From assembly GCF_001894925.1 (NCBI RefSeq), contig NZ_BCXD01000013.1, positions 1 to 64,000 on the forward strand: a stretch of DNA of 64,000 nucleotides. The letters are read 5' to 3'. The DNA is from Rhodococcus rhodnii NBRC 100604 (GTDB lineage Bacteria; Actinomycetota; Actinomycetes; Mycobacteriales; Mycobacteriaceae). Shown in pieces: positions 19,800-32,191 of the stretch (its first letter is position 1; every line of letters begins with the position of its first letter). The position numbers and the translations under genes were made by a program. The notes beneath the pieces were generated by a model. The model was not told the DNA's origin. It did not search any database and saw only the letters and a program-made list of their open reading frames with translations.

Positions 19800-20804
19800 G
19801 TGAGTACGTCGTCCGACATCCTCGGCATCGCCCGTGAGCAGGTCCTCGAGCGCGGGGAGGGGTTGACCGAACAGCAGGTGCTCGAGGTTCTCGAGCTGCC
19901 CGCGTCCGAACTCGAGGAGCTTCTCGCGCTCGCTCACGACGTCCGCATGGCGTGGTGCGGCCCCGAGGTCGAGGTCGAGGGAATCATCAGCCTCAAGACC
20001 GGCGGCTGCCCCGAGGACTGCCACTTCTGCTCGCAGTCCGGCCTGTTCGCGTCCCCCGTGCGCTCGGCGAGGCTCGACATCCCGAGCCTCGTCGAAGCGG
20101 CGAAGCAGACGGCGAAGACCGGCGCGACCGAGTTCTGCATCGTGGCGGCGGTACGCGGCCCCGACGAGCGACTGCTCGCTCAGGTCGCCGCGGGCATCGA
20201 GGCGATCCGCGGCGAGGTCGACATCCAGATCGCGTGTTCGCTCGGCATGCTCACCGCCGACCAGGTCGAGCGGCTCGCCGCGATGGGCGTGCACCGCTAC
20301 AACCACAACCTCGAGACGGCCCGGTCGTTCTTCCCGAACGTCGTCACGACTCACACGTGGGAGGAACGGTGGGAGACCCTCGCGATGGTGCGCGACGCGG
20401 GAATGGAGGTGTGTTGCGGCGGCATCCTCGGCATGGGTGAATCTCTCGCGCAGCGCGCGGAATTCGCGGCGAATCTCGCGGAGCTCGATCCGCACGAGGT
20501 CCCGCTGAACTTCCTGAACCCCAGGCCCGGGACGCCCTTCGGCGATCTCGACGTGCTCCCCGCGAACGAGGCCCTCGCCGCCGTCGCAGCTTTCCGGCTC
20601 GCCCTGCCGCGAACGATGCTGCGGTTCGCGGGTGGCCGCGAACTCACGCTCGGTGACCTCGGCGCCCAGCGCGGCATCCTCGGCGGCATCAACGCGGTCA
20701 TCGTCGGCAACTACCTCACGACGCTCGGCCGCCCCGCCGAGGCCGACCTCGATCTGCTCGTCGACCTGAAGATGCCGCTCAAGGCGCTCAATGCGTCCTT
20801 CTGA
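19800..20804 (+). CDS. bioB: Biotin synthase (radical SAM)
   Basis: A 334-residue radical-SAM enzyme inserting sulfur into dethiobiotin. The radical SAM cluster ligands are in CPEDCHFC (Cys70, Cys74, Cys77). Further family blocks are [62 protein letters not shown] and [14 protein letters not shown]. The start is GTG 19800 with AGGAG eight bases upstream. Its last 14 bases overlap the start of the small auxiliary protein gene bsaP, so the two proteins are made together. It is divergent from bioQ under two BioQ boxes. It corresponds to Rv1589. Confidence 0.97.
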   Translation: MSTSSDILGIAREQVLERGEGLTEQQVLEVLELPASELEELLALAHDVRMAWCGPEVEVEGIISLKTGGCPEDCHFCSQSGLFASPVRSARLDIPSLVEAAKQTAKTGATEFCIVAAVRGPDERLLAQVAAGIEAIRGEVDIQIACSLGMLTADQVERLAAMGVHRYNHNLETARSFFPNVVTTHTWEERWETLAMVRDAGMEVCCGGILGMGESLAQRAEFAANLAELDPHEVPLNFLNPRPGTPFGDLDVLPANEALAAVAAFRLALPRTMLRFAGGRELTLGDLGAQRGILGGINAVIVGNYLTTLGRPAEADLDLLVDLKMPLKALNASF

Positions 20805-21060
20805 CGCGGGCCCCGGCGACGCCCCACGCTTCGACCCGTTCACCGGGGTCGCGCTCGACGGCTCGGAACTCGGCGGCTCGGAACTCGGCGCCCCCGAACT
20901 CGACGGGCACCCGCTCGAACCGCCCCGCTACTGCCCGTCCTGCGGGCGGCGGATGATCGTCCAGATCGATCCCGTCGGATGGTGGGCACGATGCTCGCGG
21001 CACGGGACGACGACATCCGGGACGGCGACACACGGGACGACGACACCGGAGTCGGCCTGA
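20791..21060 (+). CDS. bsaP: Biotin synthase auxiliary protein BsaP
   Basis: An 89-residue protein matching the short family encoded immediately after bioB in mycobacteria (position of Rv1590), reported as required for actinobacterial biotin synthase activity. The diagnostic part is [21 protein letters not shown] followed by SRHG: Cys48, Cys51, Cys68 and His71 could hold an iron-sulfur cluster or metal. The N-terminal region contains a short [12 protein letters not shown] repeat and the tail is Thr/Gly rich, both probably disordered. It starts inside the bioB 3' end (14-base overlap), so translation is coupled. The functional call rests on motif and gene order. Confidence 0.85.
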   Translation: MRPSDAGPGDAPRFDPFTGVALDGSELGGSELGAPELDGHPLEPPRYCPSCGRRMIVQIDPVGWWARCSRHGTTTSGTATHGTTTPESA

Positions 21061-21097
21061 CGCCGAGCGGTGCCGATCACCCGGTAGCGTCGAGCGG

Positions 21098-21679
21098 GTG
21101 AGACGCCTTCGCGAGTTCGCGCGCGGTCCCCACGTGACGATCGTCGGCTGGACGGTCGTCGCGAGCATCGTCGTCGGCGTGGTGTGGGGGCTCGTGGTTC
21201 CCGGTGAGCAACTGCTCGTCGTCGCCCCCGACGGGGGCATCCCGCTGACCGCGGAGAGCATGCACCGGTTCGACGCCGCCGCGATGTTCGCGTGCTTCAC
21301 CGCGGGACTCGGCGCGGTCGTGGCGGTCGCCGCGTGGACGCGTGCCTCGTTGCGCGGACCGGCGCTCGTCGGCAGCGTCCTGCTCGCGTGCGTGCTCGGT
21401 GCAGTCGTGGTGGCAGCGGTGGGCGACCTCGTCGGCGTCGTCCGTTTCCAGGTGCCCGACGTCCTCACCGAGGGCGAGATCGTCACGCGGGGAACCGGAC
21501 TGGGCACTCCGCTCGTATTGCTCTTCGCGCCGCTCGTCGCCTCGATCGCGCTCGCGGTGGCGGCGGTGCTCAACGCGCACGACGACCTCGGATCCGGCCG
21601 GAGCGCGACGATCAGTCGGAGTCCTCGGCCCCCGGCCCCGACCATCCCGGAGGGCGAAGCGCCGCGAACTCGTCCGTGA
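21098..21679 (+). CDS. DUF2567-type membrane protein
   Basis: A 193-residue membrane protein with four hydrophobic helices, roughly residues 14-35, 62-80, 88-110 and 136-158, and a hydrophilic, proline-rich tail. The position after bioB-bsaP and before the nudix regulator gene matches M. tuberculosis Rv1591, a DUF2567 protein, so I assign that family. Start GTG 21098. Its last 68 bases are antisense to the 3' end of nrtR, an unusually long convergent overlap in which the C-terminal tail is encoded opposite the regulator's C-terminus. Function unknown. Confidence 0.75.
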   Translation: MRRLREFARGPHVTIVGWTVVASIVVGVVWGLVVPGEQLLVVAPDGGIPLTAESMHRFDAAAMFACFTAGLGAVVAVAAWTRASLRGPALVGSVLLACVLGAVVVAAVGDLVGVVRFQVPDVLTEGEIVTRGTGLGTPLVLLFAPLVASIALAVAAVLNAHDDLGSGRSATISRSPRPPAPTIPEGEAPRTRP

Positions 21680-22388
21680 TCCGCAGCGACCGTTCGGCGA
21701 ACCGGTGGACCGCCGCGGGGCGGCCGCCGCCCGGGCCGGACCTCGCGGCCCGCCCCGTCGCCTCGATGACCCCGCGCCGCGTCAGCACGCGCTGCAGGTT
21801 GGTCGTGTCGACGGGGTAGCCGAGGCCCGCCTCGTAGATGTCACGCAACTCGGACATCGTGAACTCCGCGGGGGCGAGCGCGAACGCGATGTTCGTGTAC
21901 GACATCTTCGCCGCGAGCCGGGCGCGCGCGTGCTCGACGACGGTCCGATGATCGAAGGCCATGTCGGGCAGCGAGCACACCGGGTGCCACCGCGTGTCCG
22001 GCGGCAGTTGCGGGTCGGCCGTCACCGGCACGAGGCCGAGGAAGGTCGACGCGATCGTCCGCCTGCCGGGGACGCGCGCCGGATCGCTGAACACCGACAG
22101 CTGTTCGAGATGCGCGACGTCGCGCAGATCGACCTTCTCGGCGAGCTGCCGGCGCGCCGACGCGGTGAGGTCCTCGTCGTCGCGAAGCACGCCGCCGGGG
22201 AGGGCCCAGGCGCCCTCGAAAGGGCCGAGAGCGCGCTGCCACAGCAGTACCTCGAGTTCGGGCCGGAGCCGTGCTCGCCGCGCGGGGTGACCCGAATCAC
22301 GGGTTTCACCTGTGCCGATACTGTCGTCGCGGTAGCCGACCCGGAACCCGGCGGTGAGCACTTCGTGAACGGTGCTAGTATCGGGCAT
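21612..22388 (-). CDS. nrtR: NrtR, Nudix-related transcriptional repressor of NAD synthesis
   Basis: A 258-residue protein with an N-terminal Nudix-fold domain ([43 protein letters not shown] read in pieces, residues about 35-85) and a C-terminal winged-helix domain ([33 protein letters not shown]). The Nudix box is degenerate, as expected for NrtR, which senses ADP-ribose rather than hydrolysing it. It is divergent from nadABC and matches Rv1593c in position; NrtR of M. smegmatis represses nadABC. ATG 22388 was chosen because a TAGGAT hexamer lies seven bases upstream and the inverted repeat 22389-22411 covers it. The long C-terminal tail overlaps the DUF2567 gene. Confidence 0.87.
   Translation of the reverse strand: MPDTSTVHEVLTAGFRVGYRDDSIGTGETRDSGHPARRARLRPELEVLLWQRALGPFEGAWALPGGVLRDDEDLTASARRQLAEKVDLRDVAHLEQLSVFSDPARVPGRRTIASTFLGLVPVTADPQLPPDTRWHPVCSLPDMAFDHRTVVEHARARLAAKMSYTNIAFALAPAEFTMSELRDIYEAGLGYPVDTTNLQRVLTRRGVIEATGRAARSGPGGGRPAAVHRFAERSLRITDEFAALRPPGWSGPGAEDSD
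22376..22381 (+). promoter_or_regulatory. Putative -10 hexamer TAGTAT of nadABC
   Basis: TAGTAT lies about 70 bases before the nadA ATG. The expected transcription start would fall near 22388-22390, at the left edge of the inverted repeat 22389-22411. Confidence 0.45.
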
Positions 22389-22411
22389 GTTTTCGATCCT
22401 AAGTCGAAAAC
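22389..22411. promoter_or_regulatory. Candidate NrtR operator, GTTTTCGA-N7-TCGAAAAC
   Basis: A perfect 8-base inverted repeat with a 7-base spacer, filling the space directly upstream of the nrtR ATG. On one strand it covers the predicted nadA transcription start, on the other the predicted nrtR -10 hexamer. It is the only strong palindrome between the two divergent genes, so it is the best candidate NrtR site; the match to a published NrtR consensus was not verified. Confidence 0.7.
22396..22401 (-). promoter_or_regulatory. Putative -10 hexamer TAGGAT of nrtR
   Basis: TAGGAT on the minus strand lies seven bases before the nrtR ATG and straddles the spacer of the inverted repeat 22389-22411, so NrtR would probably repress itself. 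Confidence 0.45.
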
Positions 22412-22452
22412 CTCTCGGAAGGGAAACTTCCGGTCGATCGAAGGAGCGGGCC

Positions 22453-23505
22453 ATGACGAGCACGATGAGCGGCGCAGCCGCGACGTCCGGCATCGACACG
22501 TCCGGCATCACGGACTCGCCGCAGGGCTACACGGGCGTCGAGGGCGACGCGCGGTGGGCCGACGAGATCCGGCGGCTCGCCGACGAGCGTGGCGCCACGC
22601 TGCTCGCCCACAACTACCAGCTCCCGGAGATCCAGGACGTCGCCGATCACGTCGGCGACTCGCTCGCGCTCTCGCGGATCGCCGCGGAAGCACCCGAGGA
22701 CACGATCGTCTTCTGCGGTGTCCACTTCATGGCCGAGACCGCGAAGATCCTCGCGCCGCACAAGACCGTCCTCATCCCCGACGAGCGCGCCGGCTGCTCG
22801 CTCGCGGACTCCATCACCGCCGACGACCTGCGCGCATGGAAGGACGAGTACCCCGACGCCGTCGTCGTGTCGTACGTCAACACGACGGCCGAGGTGAAGG
22901 GCCTCACCGACATCTGCTGCACGTCGTCGAACGCCGTGGACGTCGTCGCCTCGATCGATCCCGATCGTGAAGTGCTGTTCCTGCCCGACCAGTTCCTCGG
23001 CGCACACGTCAAGCGCACCACCGGACGCGAGAACATGCACATCTGGGCAGGCGAGTGCCACGTTCACGCGGGCATCAACGGCGACGAGCTGACCTCCAAG
23101 TCCAAGGCACACCCCGACGCCGAGCTGTTCGTGCACCCCGAATGCGGGTGCGCGACGTCGGCGCTCTACCTCGCCGGCGAGGGCTTCGTCCCCGACGACC
23201 GCGTCAAGATCCTCTCGACCGGCGGCATGCTCGACGCCGCGCGCGCCACCGGGGCCCGCGAGGTGCTCGTCGCGACCGAGATCGGCATGCTGCATCAGTT
23301 GCGCCGCGCCGCTCCCGACGTCGATTTCCAGCCGGTCAACGACCGCGCGTCGTGCCCCTACATGAAGATGATCACGCCCGCCGCGCTGCTGCGGTGCCTC
23401 GTCGAGGGACGCGACGAGGTGCACGTCGACCGTGAGGTCGGCGAGCGTGCCCGCGCCTCCGTGCAGCGCATGATCGAGATCGGAAATCCTGGCGGGGGAG
23501 AGTGA
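22453..23505 (+). CDS. nadA: Quinolinate synthase
   Basis: A 350-residue [4Fe-4S] enzyme condensing iminoaspartate with dihydroxyacetone phosphate to quinolinate. Cluster cysteines are in IVFCGVHFM (about residue 88), HPECGCA (about 230) and ASCPYMKM (about 300). [21 protein letters not shown] near the N-terminus and [17 protein letters not shown] are family blocks. ATG 22453 follows a strong AAGGAG at 22441-22446. It is the first gene of nadA-nadB-nadC, with GTGA overlaps at both downstream junctions, and is probably repressed by NrtR. Confidence 0.97.
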   Translation: MTSTMSGAAATSGIDTSGITDSPQGYTGVEGDARWADEIRRLADERGATLLAHNYQLPEIQDVADHVGDSLALSRIAAEAPEDTIVFCGVHFMAETAKILAPHKTVLIPDERAGCSLADSITADDLRAWKDEYPDAVVVSYVNTTAEVKGLTDICCTSSNAVDVVASIDPDREVLFLPDQFLGAHVKRTTGRENMHIWAGECHVHAGINGDELTSKSKAHPDAELFVHPECGCATSALYLAGEGFVPDDRVKILSTGGMLDAARATGAREVLVATEIGMLHQLRRAAPDVDFQPVNDRASCPYMKMITPAALLRCLVEGRDEVHVDREVGERARASVQRMIEIGNPGGGE

Positions 23506-25100
23506 CCGGACGCGCCGCCTCGTGCGCGTGGGAACGGGCCGCCGACCTCGTCGTGGTCGGCGGCGGCGCCGCGGGGCTCGCCGCGGCGTGTGAGGCCGCC
23601 GAACGCGGGCTGCGCGTTCTCGTCCTCGTCAAGTCCGGCGACACCGCGACGCGCCTCGCGCAGGGCGGTCTCGCCGCCGTGCTGCCGGGCGGTGATCCTG
23701 GCGACTCGCTCGCGTCGCACGCCGCCGACACCCACGCCGCGGGCGACGGGCACTGCGACGACGGCGCCGTCCGGACGATCGTGGCGGAGGGCGCGAGCGT
23801 CGTGGATCTGCTCGTGCGCCGTGGTGCGCGCTTCGACGGCGGGGATCTCGCGCCGTACCTCACGCGTGAAGGCGGCCACTCCGCCCGGCGCATCGTCCAC
23901 GCGGGCGGCGACGCGACCGGCGTCGAGATCCAGCGCACGCTGAGCGCCGCGGCGCACGCCGCGCAGGGCGTCACCGTGGTCGAGGACGTCGCCGTCCTGC
24001 GGGTTCTGACCGGTCCGAGGGGAGTGGCGGGCGTCCTCGCGGTCTCGCACGACGGCCTCGGCGTCGTTCACGCGCCCGCGGTGCTGCTCGCGACCGGCGG
24101 CATCGGAGCGCTCTACGAGGTCGGCACGAACCCCGAGACCGCGACGGGAGACGGGATCGCGCTCGCCCTCGACGCGGGAGCACGCGTCGCCGATCTCGAG
24201 TTCGTGCAGTTCCATCCGACGGCACTGGTCGTTCCGGACGCGCGCGGCCGCAGCCCGCTCGTGAGCGAGGCGCTGCGCGGCGAGGGCGCGGTCCTGGTCG
24301 GCCTCGACGGCGCCCGGGTCACGGCGGGTGTGCACCCGCTCGGTGATCTCGCGCCGAGGGACGTCGTCGCACGCGCGGTGACGGCCCACATGCACAGCAC
24401 CGGCGCCCGTCACGTCCTCCTCGACGCCACCGCGGTCCACGACGTGGCGCAGCGCTTTCCGACGGTCACGGCGGCGTGCCGCGGCATCGGGATCGATCCG
24501 GCGACCGACCCGATCCCCGTCGCTGCGGCGGCGCACTACGCGTGCGGCGGCGTCGTCGCGGACACACACGGCCGCACCGACGTCCGTGGGCTGTACGCCG
24601 CGGGCGAGGTCGCGTGCACGGGGCTGCACGGCGCGAATCGCCTCGCGTCGAACAGTCTGCTCGAGGCCGTCGCCGTCGGACGCCGCGCGGGACGGGCCGC
24701 GACCGAGCGCCTGGCCGCAGTCGGCGAGACCCGGCGCGATGTCACGGATGCCGCACTGCCGCGTCGCCGCGTGCTCGCGCGGACCCTCGTGCAGTCGCTC
24801 GCGACCGAGTTCGCAGGCGTGCGCCGGACCGGGTCGGGCCTGGCCGAACTGGCCGCCGTCGTGGAATCAGCCCCGCTGCGGGAGATCTCGACCCTCCGGG
24901 GCGCCGAGGACGCCGCGCTGACGACGACAGCGCACGCGATCGCGCTCGCCGCAGCCGAACGCACCGAGACCCGCGGGTGCCACGCCCGCACCGACCACCC
25001 CGGCCGTGACGACGCGCTCGCGCACCGCATCACGGTCGCCCGCCGCGGCGACGACCTCGTCGTCGGCCGGTCCACCGATCACCTGGGAGTCGCATCGTGA
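23502..25100 (+). CDS. nadB: L-aspartate oxidase
   Basis: A 532-residue FAD enzyme oxidising aspartate to iminoaspartate, which is passed to NadA. The FAD dinucleotide-binding motif is [16 protein letters not shown] (about residues 17-32), followed by [20 protein letters not shown], the active-site block [14 protein letters not shown], the catalytic region [13 protein letters not shown] and [19 protein letters not shown] 23502 overlaps the nadA stop (GTGA). The helical C-terminal domain is present but somewhat arginine-rich and divergent, as is usual for high-GC homologues. Second gene of nadABC (Rv1595 position). Confidence 0.95.
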   Translation: MTGRAASCAWERAADLVVVGGGAAGLAAACEAAERGLRVLVLVKSGDTATRLAQGGLAAVLPGGDPGDSLASHAADTHAAGDGHCDDGAVRTIVAEGASVVDLLVRRGARFDGGDLAPYLTREGGHSARRIVHAGGDATGVEIQRTLSAAAHAAQGVTVVEDVAVLRVLTGPRGVAGVLAVSHDGLGVVHAPAVLLATGGIGALYEVGTNPETATGDGIALALDAGARVADLEFVQFHPTALVVPDARGRSPLVSEALRGEGAVLVGLDGARVTAGVHPLGDLAPRDVVARAVTAHMHSTGARHVLLDATAVHDVAQRFPTVTAACRGIGIDPATDPIPVAAAAHYACGGVVADTHGRTDVRGLYAAGEVACTGLHGANRLASNSLLEAVAVGRRAGRAATERLAAVGETRRDVTDAALPRRRVLARTLVQSLATEFAGVRRTGSGLAELAAVVESAPLREISTLRGAEDAALTTTAHAIALAAAERTETRGCHARTDHPGRDDALAHRITVARRGDDLVVGRSTDHLGVAS

Positions 25101-25954
25101 GTACCGCCGAGATCCTGACCGACGAGACCCGGGCCCTCGTACGCACCGCTCTGGACGAGGATCTTCGCTACGGCGACGACGTGACGACCCTCGCGACGGT
25201 CCCCGCGGACGCGTTCACCACGGCGGCCTTCGTCTCGCGTGAGGAGGGCGTGGTCGCGGGTCTCGACGTCGCGCTGCTCGTCCTCGACGAGGTGCTCGGC
25301 ATCGGGGGATACACCGTGACGCAGCGGGTCGACGACGGCACGCGTGTCGCGCAGGGAACCGTCGTGCTCGAGGTCCGTGCACAGACCCGTGGCCTGCTCA
25401 CCGCCGAGCGCACGGCGCTCAATCTTCTCGGTCACCTGTCGGGCATCGCGTCCGAGACCGCACGGTGGGTCGAGGCCGTCGCGGGGACGACTGCGCGGAT
25501 CCGCGACAGCCGCAAGACACTTCCCGGGCTGCGCGCGCTGCAGAAGTACGCGGTGCGGGTCGGCGGTGGTGTGAACCACCGGATGGGTCTGGGCGACGCC
25601 GCGCTCGTCAAGGACAACCATGTCGCCGCGGCCGGGTCGGTCGTCGCGGCGCTACGTGCCGTGCGCGAGGCCGCGCCGGATCTGCCGTGCGAGGTGGAGG
25701 TGGACACCCTCGAGCAGTTGGACGAGGTGCTGCGCGAGGGCGTCGAACTCGTTCTGCTCGACAACTTCCCGGTGTGGCAGACGCAGATCGCGGTGCAGCG
25801 CCGCGCCGCCGTCTCGCCCGAGACGAAGCTCGAGTCGTCGGGTGGGCTGAGTCTCGACGCTGCCGCCGACTACGCCGCGACGGGCGTCGACTACCTCGCC
25901 GTCGGTGCGCTGACCCATTCGGTGCGCGTACTCGACATCGGTCTCGACATGTGA
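25097..25954 (+). CDS. nadC: Nicotinate-nucleotide pyrophosphorylase (quinolinate phosphoribosyltransferase)
   Basis: A 285-residue enzyme that makes nicotinate mononucleotide from quinolinate and PRPP. Family blocks are EDLRYGDDVTT, ERTALNLLGHLSGIAS, the active-site run RDSRKTLPGLRALQKYAV and VGGGVNHRMGLGDAALVKDNH with the PRPP- and quinolinate-binding Arg and Lys residues, and ESSGGLSLD. GTG 25097 overlaps the nadB stop. Last gene of the NAD operon; the next gene starts 72 bases on from its own promoter. Confidence 0.96.
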   Translation: MSTAEILTDETRALVRTALDEDLRYGDDVTTLATVPADAFTTAAFVSREEGVVAGLDVALLVLDEVLGIGGYTVTQRVDDGTRVAQGTVVLEVRAQTRGLLTAERTALNLLGHLSGIASETARWVEAVAGTTARIRDSRKTLPGLRALQKYAVRVGGGVNHRMGLGDAALVKDNHVAAAGSVVAALRAVREAAPDLPCEVEVDTLEQLDEVLREGVELVLLDNFPVWQTQIAVQRRAAVSPETKLESSGGLSLDAAADYAATGVDYLAVGALTHSVRVLDIGLDM

Positions 25955-26012
25955 TTGCACCGGGATCGGCGCCCTGCTGAGCGCAACCGGTGCGCGACGG
26001 ACCGCCGCGATC

Positions 26013-26018
26013 TACTGT
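26013..26018 (+). promoter_or_regulatory. Putative -10 hexamer TACTGT of the symporter/lyase operon
   Basis: TACTGT lies seven bases before the symporter ATG at 26026, compatible with a leaderless transcript and showing that this pair is probably not part of nadABC. Confidence 0.45.
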
Positions 26019-26025
26019 GTCGCGC

Positions 26026-27416
26026 ATGACGACTCGTGATCGCGGCTCCGCGACGCGCATCCGCGGTCCGGTGGTCGCGGCCTACGCCGCCGGCAGCGTG
26101 GGGACCGGGGGATTCGCGACGCTGCCCGGACTCGTATTGGCCTACTACCTCACCGACACACTCGGCGTCGCCGCCGCGCTCGCATCGATCGTGGTGCTCG
26201 CGCCCAAGATCATCGACGTCGCCGTCGCACCGGCGATCGGCGCGCTGAGCGATCGCGTCGCCGTGCGCACCGGATCACGGGCACGGTTCATGGCATTCGG
26301 GACGATCGTCATGCCGGTGTTCTTCGTCGTGATGTTCGCGTCGCCGGTGCGCGAGGCCGGCGGCGCGCTCTGGGTGGTGCTCGCCTTCACCGCGGCTGCC
26401 CTCGCCTACAGCTTCTTCCAGGTGCCGTTCGTCGCGCTGCCGGCCGAACTCACGCGCGACTACGACGAGCGCACCCGCCTCGTGTCGGTGCGCGTCGCCG
26501 TGCTCGCTCTGACGATCCTCGTCGTCGGTGCGGGTGGTCCGGCACTGCGGGACGCCGCCGGGGGCGGCAGCGGGGGATACCTCGTCATGGCCGTCGGCGT
26601 CGCGGCACTGCTGTGTGCCGGAATGGCGTGGGCGAGCCGTGGTTCGGGACGGGCCCGGTATCTCGCGGTCTCCCCGCGCCGCAGCGACGCAACGGGCGGG
26701 GACGCGTCCGGCCTGTGGCGCGAGGGGCTGGCGGCACTGCGGACCGCGCCCGTTTCGGTGCCCTCCTCACGGTGTTCGTGCTCCAGGCTCTCGCATCCGC
26801 GGTCATGCTCGCGGGGGCGCAGTACCTCGCGACGTACGTCCTCGGCGACGAGTCGGCGCTGACGTTGCTGTTCGCCGCGCTCATCGCGCCCGCACTGCTC
26901 GTGATGCCGCTGTGGTACCGCTACGCGCGCCGCCACGGCAAGCGGCGTGGCCTGTACCTAGCGTCGACGATGTTCGTCGTCGCGTGTCTGGCACTGGTTC
27001 CGGTGATCTGGGCACCCGGAAGCTGGGTGCTCGCACCCGTGGCGCTGGCCGGTGTCGCGTACGCGGGCATGCAGGCGTTCCCGATGGCGCTGCTGCCCGA
27101 CGTCATCGAGGCCGACGCGCGGGCTCGCGGTGAGGAACGCGGCGGAACCCTCTCGGGCGTGTGGACGGCACTCGAGACGGCCGGCCTCGCGTTCGGGCCC
27201 GCGCTCTTCCTCGCGATGCTCGCGCTCGGCGGTTTCGTGTCGTCGACCGGCGACGCCGCGCCGCAACCGGATTCGGCGATCACCGCGATCGCGGCCGGAT
27301 TCTCGCTCGTGCCCGCGGCACTGGTCGCGGTGAGTATCGTCGTGCTCCACCGCTTCCGGCCGACGACCGAGTCGGCCGCGGAACACCGGGGGACCGACAC
27401 GAGGGAGCAGGCATGA
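26026..27416 (+). pseudogene. GPH/MFS-type sugar-cation symporter gene with a one-base frameshift
   Basis: Two overlapping frames together encode one 12-helix transporter of the glycoside-pentoside-hexuronide:cation symporter type. The first frame (ATG 26026) gives about 240 residues from GPVVAAYAAGSVGTGGFATLPG through APKIIDVAVAPAIGALSDR, a loop typical of the family, to LWREGLAALRTAP. The second frame resumes with FGALLTVFVLQALASAVML and continues through ALLPDVIEADARARGEERGG to the end at 27416. Adding one C to the CCC at 26749-26751 would give TAPRFGALLTVFVL and rejoin them. The gene is therefore frameshifted, or one base was lost in assembly. Its stop overlaps the start of the PLP-enzyme gene, so the two formed an operon. 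Transport substrate unknown. Confidence 0.82.
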
Positions 27417-28936
27417 ACGAGGACGCACTCGGGCTCGACGGAATCGCCGGACGTGGCGCGAGCGCCCTCGCCGAACTCCATGCACTGCGGGCCGCCGACG
27501 CGCCGACGCACGGTGGCCGCGTGCTGTCGTACGTCTACGACCCCGGCATCGCCGAACTCGACCGCATCGCCGGGGAGGCCGCGCGACTCGTGCAGCCGGT
27601 CAACGGCCTCGACCCCACCGTGTTCCCGTCGGCGCGGGTGCTCGAACGCGATCTCGTCGCGTGGGGCGCGCAGCTGACCCACGGCGGCGACGGCACCGTC
27701 GGCAACGTGACGTCCGGCGGCACCGAGAGCTGCATGCTCGCGGTGCTCTCGGCACGTGACAGTGCCGGCCGCGGGGGCGAAGCGGGCGACGCGGGCTCGA
27801 TCGTGATCCCGACGACGGCGCACGCGGCGTTCGTCAAGGCCGCGCACGTGCTGGGGCTCGGCGTCGTTCGCGTTGCGGTCGATCCGTCGACCGGACGGGT
27901 CGACCCGGCACGAATCGCGGCCGCACTGCGCGACGACACCGTCCTCGTCGTGGCGTCGGCACCGAACTATCCGCTCGGCGCGCTCGACCCGATCGCCGAG
28001 ATCGCCGAGGTCACCGGCGCGGCGGGGGTGCCGCTGCACGTCGACGCGTGCCTCGGCGGCTTCGCGCTCGCATGGTGGGACGAGTCCGGGGCGGGCGACG
28101 ACACGCTGCCGCCGTGGGATTTCCGTGTGCCCGGAGTCACCACGCTCTCGCTCGATCTCCACAAGTACGGCTACGCCCCGAAGGGTGCCTCGCTGCTGCT
28201 GCACCGCGATCGTGACCGGCACCGCGCGCAGTACTTCGGCCTCACCGACTGGCCCGGCTATCCCGTCGTCAATCCGACGCTGCTCGGCTCGAAGTCGCTC
28301 GCGGCGACGGCGTCGGCGTGGGCGATCGCACATGCACTGGGCGACGACGGCTACCGCGCGCTCGTCGGCAGGATTCGACGCAGCGTCACGGTGCTGCGGG
28401 AGGCAGTGGACGCGACGGCCGGACTGCGTGTCGTCGGCGACCCGGTCGGTCCGGTCTTCGCCGTCGCCGCGGACGGCCACGGCGAGCGCGCCGTCGATCC
28501 GCACCGCTGGGCGGCGGCCGTCGCGGAACGCGGATTCACGTTGCAGATGCAGCCGTCGCTGCCGCAACCGGACGGCACGACCCTGCCCGCGACGACGCAC
28601 CTCACCGTGACCCCCGTGACCGAGTCGGTGCTCGGCGAACTGGTCGTGGCACTGCGCGAGGCCGCGACCGAGGTGCGGGGAGTGCCGCCCGCGCAGCCGC
28701 TTGCAGCTCTCGCGACGCTCGCCGCCGCGTTCGAGGCCGGGCAGGTCGAGGCCCGCGACGTGACGGCACTCCCGAGTGCCGTGCTCGCCGCAGCGCTGGC
28801 CGAGGCGGGGCTCGCACCGGGCGGTCCGGGCGAGCTGGACATGGCCGCGGTCCTCTCCGCCGTCGAGGCACTCCCACGCGAGGTCACGCGCGTGTTGCTG
28901 ATCGAATACCTCGCGGGGCTGCTCGCGCCGGGGTGA
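27413..28936 (+). CDS. PLP-dependent decarboxylase/lyase of the sphingosine-1-phosphate lyase-like group
   Basis: A 507-residue fold-type I PLP enzyme. The N-terminal part contains HGGRVLSYVYDPGIAELDRIA and PTVFPSARVLERDLV. The GNVTSGGTESCMLAVLSARD block binds the PLP phosphate, PLHVDACLGGFALAWWDE supplies the cofactor Asp and His stacking, and SLDLHKYGYAPKGASLLLHRD carries the PLP lysine. This arrangement, with VDACLGG and DxHKYGY, is that of sphingosine-1-phosphate lyase and its bacterial relatives rather than glutamate decarboxylase. A C-terminal extension of about 90 residues is Ala/Leu rich. It overlaps the symporter gene (ATGA, 27413-27416), so it probably acts on whatever that transporter imports or a derivative of it. 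Substrate unknown. Confidence 0.82.
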   Translation: MNEDALGLDGIAGRGASALAELHALRAADAPTHGGRVLSYVYDPGIAELDRIAGEAARLVQPVNGLDPTVFPSARVLERDLVAWGAQLTHGGDGTVGNVTSGGTESCMLAVLSARDSAGRGGEAGDAGSIVIPTTAHAAFVKAAHVLGLGVVRVAVDPSTGRVDPARIAAALRDDTVLVVASAPNYPLGALDPIAEIAEVTGAAGVPLHVDACLGGFALAWWDESGAGDDTLPPWDFRVPGVTTLSLDLHKYGYAPKGASLLLHRDRDRHRAQYFGLTDWPGYPVVNPTLLGSKSLAATASAWAIAHALGDDGYRALVGRIRRSVTVLREAVDATAGLRVVGDPVGPVFAVAADGHGERAVDPHRWAAAVAERGFTLQMQPSLPQPDGTTLPATTHLTVTPVTESVLGELVVALREAATEVRGVPPAQPLAALATLAAAFEAGQVEARDVTALPSAVLAAALAEAGLAPGGPGELDMAAVLSAVEALPREVTRVLLIEYLAGLLAPG

Positions 28937-28969
28937 GCAGGGGAGTCCGGTCACTCCCCGGGCTGCGTC

Positions 28970-28982
28970 TATCCTGGATAAT
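28970..28982 (+). promoter_or_regulatory. Candidate -10 region of the his operon (TATCCT / GATAAT)
   Basis: Two -10-like hexamers, TATCCT (28970-28975) and GATAAT (28977-28982), lie about 90 bases before hisD in a 131-base gap. No matching -35 box stands out, so the choice between them is open. The rest of the gap shows no attenuator or T-box structure that I can recognise. Confidence 0.35.
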
Positions 28983-29067
28983 CGGTGTATCCGGGGTGCG
29001 TCGCCGCGCCTCGACACCCTCCGCCGGCACCCCGGCGGCCGGATGAACCAGCCGAGAGGAACCGTTC

Positions 29068-32187
<3,120 letters not shown>

Positions 32188-32191
<4 letters not shown>

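Noticed and set aside
28937-29067. T-box or histidine attenuator upstream of hisD
   Set aside because: No run of His codons, no recognisable T-box conserved bulge and no terminator/antiterminator pair could be found in the 131 bases.
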